Shown here: positions 17,792-25,423 of the stretch, in pieces
Layout: every line of letters begins with the position of its first letter
Numbering within the stretch: position 1 is the stretch's first letter
Source of the DNA: Gammaproteobacteria bacterium
Lineage (GTDB): Bacteria > Pseudomonadota > Gammaproteobacteria > Steroidobacterales > Steroidobacteraceae
Assembly (NCBI GenBank): GCA_947452065.1
Contig: CANGBB010000002.1
Span: 124,001-188,000, forward strand
Direction: 5' to 3'
DNA: 64,000 nt
Position numbers and translations under genes: made by a program
Notes under the pieces: generated by a model
Database searches by the model: none
Seen by the model: the letters and a program-made list of their open reading frames with translations, nothing else
Told to the model about the DNA's origin: nothing

Positions 17792-19294
17792 ATGCGTCAT
17801 ACCAGTCACGCCACAGTCGCTTCTGCCACAGCAGGGCTGCTGCTGGCTGTGGCTGCGATGCAGGCTCCTTCGCGGGTGGATGCGGCACAGGGAGCGAATG
17901 CAGGCAGGGAGGGCGCAGCGGCCCCCGCTGCTGAGGTCTCGCAAACGCCCTGCGTCGGGCAGATCAGCGGCACGCGCCCGGTGACCGATGTGTTCAAGCC
18001 GGGCTTCACGCACCTGACCGGCGCGAAGGCCAATGACTCCTTCGGTGTAGCGGTTGCCTCCGGTGACATCGATCACGATGGTTTTTCGGACATCGTGGTC
18101 GGTGCGCGCGGTGACTTCACCTCCAACGACAACAAGGGCCTCGTTTACATCTACAAAGGCTCGAAGGCTGGGCTGGTCGCCACGCCCGCTCTGGTGCTTG
18201 AAAGCGAGCAGCCGAAGAGTGAGTTCGGCCGCACGCTGATCGCCGGCGACATCAACGCCGATGGCTATGCCGATGTCATCGTCGGTGCGCACGGCTTCAA
18301 CGGCGGTGCTGGATCACATCAGGGCAAGGTCTATGTGTATCTCGGCGGACCGAAGGGCCTTGCGACCACGCCCGCGCAGACGCTGCTCGGTGAGGTCAAG
18401 GGCGGCGAGTTCGGACGCACCTTCGATATCGTCGATGTGAACGGCGACGGCATCAACGACCTGCTGTTGGGCGCTTCCGGTTATGGCGGTGACCTGTCCA
18501 ATCAGGGCAAGGCCTATGTTTATCTCGGCACCCGCACCGGCCTCGATCCGCGGCCGTATTTCACCGCGGTGGGCGAGAAAACCAATGACGAATTCGGTCG
18601 CGCGATCAGTGCCGCCGACGTCAATGGCGATGGCTTCACGGATCTGGTGATTGCCTCCACTGGCGGCACTGGCAGCAACAACTCCAAGAACACCGTGCCC
18701 GGCTCGATGTATGTGTACTACGGCAGTGCCAAGGGCTTCGGTGCCACCTACAGCGCAAAGTTCGACGGTGAGTTTCCCAAAGGCCATCTCGGCGAGGGCA
18801 TGTTTGCCGTCGGTGATCTCAATCACGATGGCTATGCGGATATCGCCATCGGCGCACGTGATTTCGCTTGCGGTGGCGGCGTCGCTGGCAAGGTCTACGC
18901 CTACCTCGGCGGCCCGAAGGGTCTGAGCGCTGATCGCGTGTGGACCGCCGTGGGTATGGGTGACGGCGGCGTTGGCCGCTCCATCGCGCCCGCCGGCGAT
19001 CTGGACGGAGACGGTTATCAGGACTTCCTCTCAGGCGCGCCGGTGGGCACCGTCGAGAAGGGCGCCGGACTGTATGTGTTCTTCGGCGGCGCCAAGAGCT
19101 GGGGCAGCAAGCCGGTGGTGATCAATGCCAACGATGGCGAGAACGCGATCGGTTTCGGCCTGTTTTCGGCCGGCGACGTTAATGGCGATGGCGCACCCGA
19201 CATCGTTGTCGGAGCCCGCGATGGCGGAGACGCCAAACAGGGCTGGGCTCGGGTCTATTACGGCAAGAAGGGCAGCCTGGCCATCAAACGCTAG
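17792..19294 (+). CDS. Secreted FG-GAP (integrin alpha-type) beta-propeller protein
   Basis: The 500-residue product has a signal peptide (to about residue 30) and seven FG-GAP repeats. Each has a calcium-loop pattern such as GDIDHDGFSD, GDINADGYAD, VDVNGDGIND, ADVNGDGFTD, GDLNHDGYAD, GDLDGDGYQD and GDVNGDGAPD. Seven repeats would close a seven-bladed propeller. In integrins and bacterial relatives this fold binds ligands or carries phospholipase activity, but no catalytic residues are evident here. The close spacing to the metallophosphoesterase suggests that the two are made together. Confidence 0.87.
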   Translation: MRHTSHATVASATAGLLLAVAAMQAPSRVDAAQGANAGREGAAAPAAEVSQTPCVGQISGTRPVTDVFKPGFTHLTGAKANDSFGVAVASGDIDHDGFSDIVVGARGDFTSNDNKGLVYIYKGSKAGLVATPALVLESEQPKSEFGRTLIAGDINADGYADVIVGAHGFNGGAGSHQGKVYVYLGGPKGLATTPAQTLLGEVKGGEFGRTFDIVDVNGDGINDLLLGASGYGGDLSNQGKAYVYLGTRTGLDPRPYFTAVGEKTNDEFGRAISAADVNGDGFTDLVIASTGGTGSNNSKNTVPGSMYVYYGSAKGFGATYSAKFDGEFPKGHLGEGMFAVGDLNHDGYADIAIGARDFACGGGVAGKVYAYLGGPKGLSADRVWTAVGMGDGGVGRSIAPAGDLDGDGYQDFLSGAPVGTVEKGAGLYVFFGGAKSWGSKPVVINANDGENAIGFGLFSAGDVNGDGAPDIVVGARDGGDAKQGWARVYYGKKGSLAIKR

Positions 19295-19323
19295 GCCCCG
19301 GGGCGCCAGATCCACATGAGTGC

Positions 19324-19352
19324 TTGACGCCGGCGAGGGGTGTCCGGAGAAT
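19324..19352 (+). promoter_or_regulatory. Probable sigma-70 promoter of tRNA-Met
   Basis: TTGACG (19324-19329) and GAGAAT (19347-19352) stand 17 bp apart, with four matches of six to the -10 consensus. The GC-rich stretch that follows (CGCGCCTCCC) resembles the discriminator of stringently controlled stable-RNA promoters. The predicted start lies about 30 bp before the tRNA. Confidence 0.5.
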
Positions 19353-19390
19353 CGCGCCTCCCCAGATCCCGCTCCGCGGCTGGGCGGATT

Positions 19391-19467
19391 GGCTAGGTAG
19401 CTCAGCTGGTTAGAGCGTGGCACTCATAATGCCGAGGTCGTGGGTTCGAGTCCCACCCTAGCCACCA
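19391..19467 (+). tRNA. tRNA-Met (anticodon CAT, elongator type)
   Basis: The acceptor arms GGCTAGG and CCTAGCC pair, the D arm reads TAGCTCAGCTGGTTAGAGC, and the anticodon loop is CTCATAA. The T arm carries GTTCGAGTC, and CCA is encoded at 19465-19467. The body closely resembles E. coli elongator tRNA-Met. A CAT anticodon can also belong to tRNA-Ile2 (lysidine-modified), but the overall similarity favours Met. Confidence 0.93.
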
Positions 19468-19537
19468 CATCATCCCAAACTCTATGCTTCTTAAAGTCGG
19501 AAGCCCTCCAACAGAGTCACCCTCCGGGAGAACCTCG

Positions 19538-20845
19538 ATGTCTGCCAGCCTGTCTGTGCGTGCCCTGACTGCGAGTGTGTTGGCGATTGCAATGAGCGTT
19601 GCCAATGTGTGTGCCCAAGCCCAGGCGCCCACTGCGGCACAGGCGACGCCGGCCGCCCAACCGCCCACGCCTGCGACGCCCGCCTACCTGATGCCGATGC
19701 TGCCCGACCCAAAGGCCATGGCGGCGCGCAGCAACCAGAGTCCAACGCTTTCCGGAATTCCCACATCGCCTATCGCGATGGCCGCCGATAAGTTGCCACT
19801 GGACAAGATGGTCCTGCCTCCGGGCTTCAAGGTCGAAACCTTTGTCTCCGGGGTTGCCGGGGCACGCATGATCTATCTGGGGCCGAAGGGCACGCTGTTC
19901 GTCTCCACCGCGCGGCTCGGCCGCATCTACGCGGTGAAGGACCCCTTCGGCAAGAAGGAAGTGATGACCATTGCGCAGGGTCTCACTCTGCCCAACGGCA
20001 TCGCCATGAAGGACGGTGCGCTGATTGTCGTGGCCAACAGCAAGGTGTTCCGCTACGACGCTATCGAGGACACGCTCGATAAGCCCGTGCAGACCGACAT
20101 CTCCGAGAAATTCCGCCTGCCGGGCGATCAGATGCACGGCTGGCGTTACATTGCCTTCGGACCGGACAGCAAGCTTTACATCGCCGCTGGTGCGTACTGC
20201 AATGTCTGTGAACTGAACCCTGGCATCAACGGCAACATTCGCCGTTACGACGCCGACGGCTCCAACATGGAGATCGTCGCGCGTGGTGTCCGCAATACCG
20301 TTGGCTTTGACTGGCATCCGGTTACGCAGGAACTCTGGTTTACCGATAACGGTCGCGACTGGGCCGGCAACGAAGGTCCCGAGGATGAGCTCAATCGCAT
20401 CGCCAAGGGCAAGGACGGTGCTTTCTTTGGCTTCCCGTATTGCCACGCGAACGGCATACCCGACCCGGACATCAAGCGTCCCGATCCCTGCGTCGGGGTG
20501 ACGCTACCTGCGGCACTGCTGGGGCCGCATGCAGCAGCGATCGGCATGAAGTTCTACACGGGCTCGATGTTCCCCGCAAAATACAGGAATGTCGCTTTTA
20601 TCGCTCGGCATGGTTCCTGGAACCGGGAAATCAAGTTCGGCTACGACATCGTGACTGCGACCATTGATGGCGGCAAGGCAAAGGTCGAGCCATTCATGTC
20701 CGGCTTGATAGACAAGGAAAAAAACGTCGGACTGGTGCGGCCCGTAGACTTCCTGCAGTTGCAGGACGGTTCGTTGCTGTTCTCCGATGAGCTCAATGGC
20801 GCGATCTACCGCATCTCTTACAGTGACGCCAAGCTGCGCAAGTGA
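19538..20845 (+). CDS. Periplasmic sorbosone/glucose dehydrogenase-like propeller protein
   Basis: The 435-residue protein has a signal peptide ending near CAQAQA, a Pro/Ala-rich linker, and a propeller of the L-sorbosone dehydrogenase (GSDH) family. Visible marks are PPGFKVETFVSGVAGARMI, GWRYIAFGPDSKLYIAAG, FDWHPVTQELWFTDNGRDW and the late RHGSWNREIKFGYD. Relatives are quinoprotein sugar or aldehyde dehydrogenases. The coupled diheme cytochrome gene (TGATG overlap) would be a natural electron acceptor. GGGAG lies 10 bases before the ATG at 19538; an upstream in-frame ATG at 19484 would delay the signal peptide. The substrate is unknown. Confidence 0.85.
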   Translation: MSASLSVRALTASVLAIAMSVANVCAQAQAPTAAQATPAAQPPTPATPAYLMPMLPDPKAMAARSNQSPTLSGIPTSPIAMAADKLPLDKMVLPPGFKVETFVSGVAGARMIYLGPKGTLFVSTARLGRIYAVKDPFGKKEVMTIAQGLTLPNGIAMKDGALIVVANSKVFRYDAIEDTLDKPVQTDISEKFRLPGDQMHGWRYIAFGPDSKLYIAAGAYCNVCELNPGINGNIRRYDADGSNMEIVARGVRNTVGFDWHPVTQELWFTDNGRDWAGNEGPEDELNRIAKGKDGAFFGFPYCHANGIPDPDIKRPDPCVGVTLPAALLGPHAAAIGMKFYTGSMFPAKYRNVAFIARHGSWNREIKFGYDIVTATIDGGKAKVEPFMSGLIDKEKNVGLVRPVDFLQLQDGSLLFSDELNGAIYRISYSDAKLRK

Positions 20846-21438
20846 TGCTTTTTAAGGTCACTCAGCTCAGGCGTTTCTGTATCCCGGCACTCTGGCTGGG
20901 AATCAGCGTGTTGTTGAGCGCTCCGGTGGTGGCCCAGACTGTCGCCGAGCGCATCCAGATGTGCCAGGCCTGCCATGGCGAAGATGGCAATTCGCGTATC
21001 GCAAACATTCCTTCGCTGGCGGGTCAGCCGGAATTCTTTCTCCTCAATCAGCTTGTGCTGATCCGCGAAGGTGTCCGACCCATCGCGGCCATGCAGGAAG
21101 CTGTTAAGGGTCTCAATGATGCCGACATCCAGGCCATTGCGACCCACTTCGCCGGGCTGCCGGCCAAGGCCAGCGATGAGAAGACCGATCCGGCGCTGGT
21201 GAAGCAGGGTGCGGAACTTGCGCCAGGGCTCGAGTGCATCTCCTGCCACAAACCCGATCTGAGCGGTCAGCAGCAAATGCCACGCCTAGCCCGGCAACGG
21301 CTCGATTATCTCATCATGGCGCTGAAGTCTTTCCGTGATGGCACTCGCAGCGGTGCCGACCCCCTGATGGTGGGGGCGGTATTGGGACGGAGCGATGCGG
21401 AGCTCATTGCGCTGGCACACTACGCCGCATCAAAGTAG
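20845..21438 (+). CDS. Diheme cytochrome c (c4-like), periplasmic
   Basis: The 197-residue protein has an N-terminal signal peptide and two class I heme c motifs, CQACH at residues 40-44 and CISCH at 131-135, one per domain, as in cytochrome c4. Distal Met ligand candidates lie in each half. The ATG overlaps the TGA of the dehydrogenase gene by one base. A GTG one codon earlier is possible. It probably carries electrons from the dehydrogenase to the respiratory chain. The 59-bp gap to the convergent next gene shows no clear terminator. Confidence 0.88.
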   Translation: MLFKVTQLRRFCIPALWLGISVLLSAPVVAQTVAERIQMCQACHGEDGNSRIANIPSLAGQPEFFLLNQLVLIREGVRPIAAMQEAVKGLNDADIQAIATHFAGLPAKASDEKTDPALVKQGAELAPGLECISCHKPDLSGQQQMPRLARQRLDYLIMALKSFRDGTRSGADPLMVGAVLGRSDAELIALAHYAASK

Positions 21439-21497
21439 CGGCCTAAAAAATTCATGGGATAGCGTTCTGGCAGGGTCGCCAGCCAGCGCGCCCCGCA

Positions 21498-24122
21498 TCA
21501 CCACTGCGGCACAATCTTGAAGATGCGAAGCTCCCCTGAAGACTGGTCTGGGGCGAGGGCGTACACATGCGGTCCCCAGTCATGCTCCTCGGCGCAATAA
21601 ATGCCAATGCCAATGGCTGACTTCAGTCGCATCAGCTTGAGAAGGTCTTCCGGGTTGTCGGCGGGCTTGCCGGTCTGCAGGAACGGACGCGGAGACGATG
21701 GGACTCCCGAGATGTTCTGGATCAACTCACCGTTGCCCAGGTACATGGAAGCACCGTCGATGCAGAACGTTGGGTTGTAGCTCGGCAGCAGACCGTCGAT
21801 GTTGGTGAAGAGCGTCAGCTTGTCACCGGTGAGGGCGATGACCCGACTACCGTAGCCGATCCAGAGCGTATCGAAGGTGTGGATTAGGGTGTTGACCCAG
21901 CCGTCACCAAACGCCTTCATGTCGAAGCGCTTGATCGTCTTGTCAGAGGAAATTCGCACGATGCTCTGCAGGTCGGAACCTGCCACATAGAGCGTCATGC
22001 CCTCGTCGTCGGTGACGAACAGATCCGTCTGGATGCCCGATACCGGAATTTCATCATAGACCGCCGAGAATTTCGTCTCGGTGCTGCGGCTCAATCGTTC
22101 ATGGAAAACGGCGTCGCTGCCGATGGCCCAGCGCGCGGCATAAGTCTGCTTGCGCGCAATCGGCACGAAATGCTTCAGCCGTGCGCCGATATCCAGTTCG
22201 AAGTTTGTCTGGATCCCGCCATTGTTCATGTTCCAGGTGCCGAAGCGGTATTGGCCGCCATTGGGGTCGATATAGAGTGTGTCGAAAGAGTCCACTTCCT
22301 CGTAGCCCAGATCTCCGACGTCGAAAGTCCCCACGCCGTTCTTCGAAATGGGTTCCGTCAGCCAGCGTGCTCCGGTGCCGCGGCCGGTGGTGAACTTGCC
22401 CGCTAGGGTTCCACCGTTCTTGGCGGATAGTCGAACGTACAGGCCATCGTTGGTGGCGAAGGGTCGACCCGATGCAAAGCTGGTGTCGGGCGGCGGTGCG
22501 ATCAGTTGTAGCTGGGCGTTGGAAGTGATCGGTGAGGTGCTCGCGCTGCTGGCCAAGCTGCGCGCACCCGGCAAAATGGGTGGCGTGGGCGTGCGCGGTA
22601 CGAGTACCGGCGCCTCTGCGGCTGGCTTCGGCGTACTGGCGAGTTCTCGCATGGCCTGTAGGCCCTTGACGGCCTGGTCTTGGGTTGCGCTGGCCGCGGG
22701 TGCTGGTGTGGCGGGCGCCGAAGTCTGTGGCCCGTTCGTTGAAGCGACGCCGCGCGCCAGGCTGTTGAACACGCCTTGTGTTGCAGCGCCAAGCACCTGG
22801 CCGCCGACTCCGGCATCGGCGCCGGCGATGGCCGAGCTCACGACATTGCCAGTATGGGCAACGGTCAGTGCCCCGAGGGTGCCGACCACGCTGCTGCTCG
22901 GCGTCGCCGTGCTGCTCGCCCCCGTCGCCGCGGCCGGCGTGCTGGTGCTGGATGCAGTTGTCGTGGGAGTTGCCGTACCCGCTGCACCCTTGGCAAGGCT
23001 GGAGAACACCCCTTGCGCCAGTGCGCCGACGATTTGGCCGCCGACCCCGGCATCGGCACTGGCAATGGCCGAGCCCACCACGCCGCCTGTCTGCGTAATC
23101 ACCGCCGAGCCGAGTGCGCCAGCAATGCCGCTGCCTCCGGCCCCGTTGGTGCCGTTGCCAGTGCCGCCGAGCAGCGCGCTGGCAATGGCGCCGCCCGCCC
23201 CCTGATCAGCCACCGTTGCTCCGATCACATTGCGGGTCAGGTCACCGACGGAGAGGTTGGAGTCCTTGCCACTGAACATGGATGAGACAAGGCCCATGGC
23301 AATGCGACCGCCGACGTCGCCGCCGCCGCTGCCGCCGAGCAGACTGCTGCCCAGCGACGAGGTGTTGCCGAGGGAACTGCTGAGGCTGCCCGTGGCCGAG
23401 TCGAGCGCAATCTTGCCGATGACCCCCAGGACCGACTTCCAGCGGCTCTCGCGCTGCTCGCGATTGGCGCCCGTCTGCGTCTTCGAGAGGCTGGCCTGAT
23501 ACCGGTCTTGCATCTCGGCGAGGTAGCCAGGGGACGCCTTGAACAACTTGACCGGCAAGCCAGGAAACGCAAGGTCGCTGACATAGAGTCCGGTGGTCTG
23601 CTCATTCTCGTCGTGGTCGACAACGTCACCATAGAAGACGTAGTAGCCGGGTGCCGAATTCGTGTGCTGGTCGGGTGCCGGCACGAATTGGAATCGGCCC
23701 TTGTATTCCACGCCGAAGCCGGTGTCGTACACGCCCTCGGACCAGGGCGCGATCGTCACATGTAGGAAGGGGTGTTCTTGCCGGCCGTAGGTGCCGGTGA
23801 AGACGGGCAACGTGCCATTCTGGATGCCGATAGCGCGTGGCTGGCTGCCGCGTTCGGGCAATCCATCGGCGGCATAGACCAGCTCGAACTTCCGGCTTGG
23901 GGCGCTGGGCACCATGAGCTGGTAGGTCTCGCCCGCGACAGTGGCCCCGCCGGCGTACTGGCCGTGCATCGACAGGCCCAGTGCCGCGTCCCATGCCGTG
24001 CCAACGCCATTTCGGCAGTTGCCCTGGGTGCACTTGAAGCGTCGCGCGTCGCTGACGTCGAGGGCACTTGCCGGCGCGGCGCTGAGCAACGCCAAGAGCA
24101 GCCAGGAGACGCGCGTCCCCAC
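21498..24122 (-). CDS. Large exported protein of unknown function with duplicated Gly/Ala-rich module
   Basis: I do not recognise this 874-residue protein. A signal peptide ends near PASALDV. Residues 20-210 form a beta-rich globular region. Residues 240-465 are Gly/Ala/Ser-rich and include a module repeated at about 338-382 and 417-461, both built on the core SAIAxADAGVGGQ followed by GVFxSLAxG. Residues 465-530 are a Pro/Ala/Thr linker. The remainder (about 540-874) has beta-propeller-like strands such as LYVAGSDLQSIVRI and DTLWIGYGSRVIAL. It follows its partner gene by 4 bp. The glycine-zipper look of the repeats suggests membrane insertion or self-association, which is inference. Confidence 0.8.
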   Translation of the reverse strand: MGTRVSWLLLALLSAAPASALDVSDARRFKCTQGNCRNGVGTAWDAALGLSMHGQYAGGATVAGETYQLMVPSAPSRKFELVYAADGLPERGSQPRAIGIQNGTLPVFTGTYGRQEHPFLHVTIAPWSEGVYDTGFGVEYKGRFQFVPAPDQHTNSAPGYYVFYGDVVDHDENEQTTGLYVSDLAFPGLPVKLFKASPGYLAEMQDRYQASLSKTQTGANREQRESRWKSVLGVIGKIALDSATGSLSSSLGNTSSLGSSLLGGSGGGDVGGRIAMGLVSSMFSGKDSNLSVGDLTRNVIGATVADQGAGGAIASALLGGTGNGTNGAGGSGIAGALGSAVITQTGGVVGSAIASADAGVGGQIVGALAQGVFSSLAKGAAGTATPTTTASSTSTPAAATGASSTATPSSSVVGTLGALTVAHTGNVVSSAIAGADAGVGGQVLGAATQGVFNSLARGVASTNGPQTSAPATPAPAASATQDQAVKGLQAMRELASTPKPAAEAPVLVPRTPTPPILPGARSLASSASTSPITSNAQLQLIAPPPDTSFASGRPFATNDGLYVRLSAKNGGTLAGKFTTGRGTGARWLTEPISKNGVGTFDVGDLGYEEVDSFDTLYIDPNGGQYRFGTWNMNNGGIQTNFELDIGARLKHFVPIARKQTYAARWAIGSDAVFHERLSRSTETKFSAVYDEIPVSGIQTDLFVTDDEGMTLYVAGSDLQSIVRISSDKTIKRFDMKAFGDGWVNTLIHTFDTLWIGYGSRVIALTGDKLTLFTNIDGLLPSYNPTFCIDGASMYLGNGELIQNISGVPSSPRPFLQTGKPADNPEDLLKLMRLKSAIGIGIYCAEEHDWGPHVYALAPDQSSGELRIFKIVPQW

Positions 24123-24126
24123 GCCA

Positions 24127-25182
24127 TCACTCCCAGGGACAGGGCGACATCTTCGCCGGCACGCCGTCCTGGAAGCAGGTGTGTGTCTCGAGGAAGTCTT
24201 TGCCGTTCACCACGGTCTCGCGCGCATCTTCCATGCCTGGCATGCCCTGCCATGCGACCTTCATCTTCTTGTAGACGTTCTCCATGTACGTGATGTTCTC
24301 GCCGTGCATGGCGTCGTCCTTGGTGTGGTAGACCACCAAGATGTCCGCATTCCGATACGTGCTAATGACGCTGCGCAGGTCATCGACGCCGGAAATCAGG
24401 GTTGTGGTCATTACCGCGTTGAACTGGGGTTTGGAGCTGGTGACGGTCATGGGATCCAGCTCGGAGGAGAGAGAGAAAGTCGCGCCGCGCAGACTCGCAC
24501 CATGGCCGGTCGTGTAATTGGCCATGGTCACCTCATAGGGGCGATTGACTGCCGCGTTGACCTTCTTATTCCCATTTATGATCTTTTCGACGGCCGGGTC
24601 GGAATAGTGGGTTTCGACAGCCGTCGTCATGCGCGAATATAGGGCGACGTCGTCTTGCACAACTCCCTTCGCGACGGCACGCACCACCCAGCGATCAGTG
24701 TGGGTGAGTGAATGAGTAGTCGTTGTCGACGTGGTGCTGCCCGAGGTCGAGGTGTTGGTGCTGTCGGAGATGTTGTCGTACGAGACAAACATCTTGATGA
24801 CGCCGTTGGCCACGTCGCCCTCGCAGGGCAGTTCTGTGACGGTGAAGCGGATATTCCGGAAATCCAGCATCGGTGTCGTGCTGGCCGTCCCGGTCACGGC
24901 GCGCATGTAACGACGGCCATTGCGCTCTATCTTCTTGGCCAGCAGGTCCGGGTGTGCCGCATCCAGCCCAGCAGCCCGATACAGTTCGATCTCCGGCAGC
25001 GTGCAGCTCGCCGTCACGGGCGCCGCTGGCGCCGTGAAGAAACCTGGGGCTTCGATGATCGCGCGGTCGGCCTTGTAACGCTCCAGCATTGCCGCGAAGG
25101 TAGCGTCTTGAATGGACGGGAAGTCGATGGCGCTGGCGGTCATCGGCAGTGCTGCGAGGGCGATCCAGTACAACTTGCGCAT
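24127..25182 (-). CDS. Exported protein of unknown function, partner of the 874-residue protein
   Basis: The 351-residue product has a signal peptide (MRKLYWIALAALPMTASA) and no family that I recognise. A Ser/Thr-only stretch near residue 145 looks like a linker between two domains. Cysteines occur near residues 40, 110 and twice close to the C-terminus (HTCFQDG and SPCPWE), which could form disulfides after export. I chose the ATG at 25182 because AGGAG lies 11 bases upstream and a signal peptide starts there. The next gene begins 4 bp after its stop, so they form an operon. Confidence 0.78.
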   Translation of the reverse strand: MRKLYWIALAALPMTASAIDFPSIQDATFAAMLERYKADRAIIEAPGFFTAPAAPVTASCTLPEIELYRAAGLDAAHPDLLAKKIERNGRRYMRAVTGTASTTPMLDFRNIRFTVTELPCEGDVANGVIKMFVSYDNISDSTNTSTSGSTTSTTTTHSLTHTDRWVVRAVAKGVVQDDVALYSRMTTAVETHYSDPAVEKIINGNKKVNAAVNRPYEVTMANYTTGHGASLRGATFSLSSELDPMTVTSSKPQFNAVMTTTLISGVDDLRSVISTYRNADILVVYHTKDDAMHGENITYMENVYKKMKVAWQGMPGMEDARETVVNGKDFLETHTCFQDGVPAKMSPCPWE

Positions 25183-25241
25183 GCGGGTTTTGCTCCTGGC
25201 TGTGGCGTCGAGGCGGACCTGATTGAATCCCGAATAATGTG

Positions 25242-25284
25242 AAAAAACTGAAACCCATGCTACCAGACGGGCGTTTGCTGGGTT
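25242..25284 (-). terminator. Rho-independent terminator on the minus strand
   Basis: TGGGTT (25279-25284) pairs with AACCCA (25252-25257), and the minus-strand transcript then runs into six U bases (A-run 25242-25247 on the plus strand). The 21-base loop makes it weaker than average. It would end transcription from the TonB receptor gene before the next minus-strand operon. Confidence 0.45.
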
Positions 25285-25323
25285 CGTCGCTATGGCCTGC
25301 TGCGCCCATGTGGTGGCGGCCTC

Positions 25324-25420
25324 AGGTCGGCCCTCTCCTGAGACCCATCGGCGCAGGGTCTGGTGGCTGTCGTAAGGCCCCATCTTGCTTGGAATCGCTG
25401 AAGTGATTCCAGGCCGACCT
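25324..25420 (-). other. Nested inverted repeats, possible three-way-junction RNA
   Basis: Three helices are nested. A closing 9-bp helix joins AGGTCGGCC (25324-25332) to GGCCGACCT (25412-25420). Inside it are AGACCC/GGGTCT (25341-25346 with 25356-25361) and TGGAATC/GATTCCA (25390-25396 with 25405-25411). All pairs are perfect, and the last helix abuts the closing one directly. An alternative hairpin, CTCAGG/CCTGAG (25321-25326 with 25337-25342), would exclude the closing helix. The element starts 3 bp after the receptor stop codon. The strand is inferred from its neighbours. Confidence 0.4.
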
Positions 25421-25423
25421 CAG

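Noticed and set aside
19391-19467. tRNA-Ile2 with CAT anticodon
   Set aside because: The acceptor and anticodon arms resemble elongator tRNA-Met more closely. A covariance model specific for Ile2 would be needed to overturn this.
22740-23111. DNA repeat in the unknown gene as a mobile element or CRISPR
   Set aside because: The repeat is a two-copy, in-frame protein duplication with diverged bases, without regular short spacers, target duplications or a transposase.
22348-23205. 285-codon open frame on the plus strand inside the 874-residue protein gene
   Set aside because: It mirrors the Gly/Ala-rich repeats and has a low-complexity Ala/Pro composition, so I regard it as a shadow.
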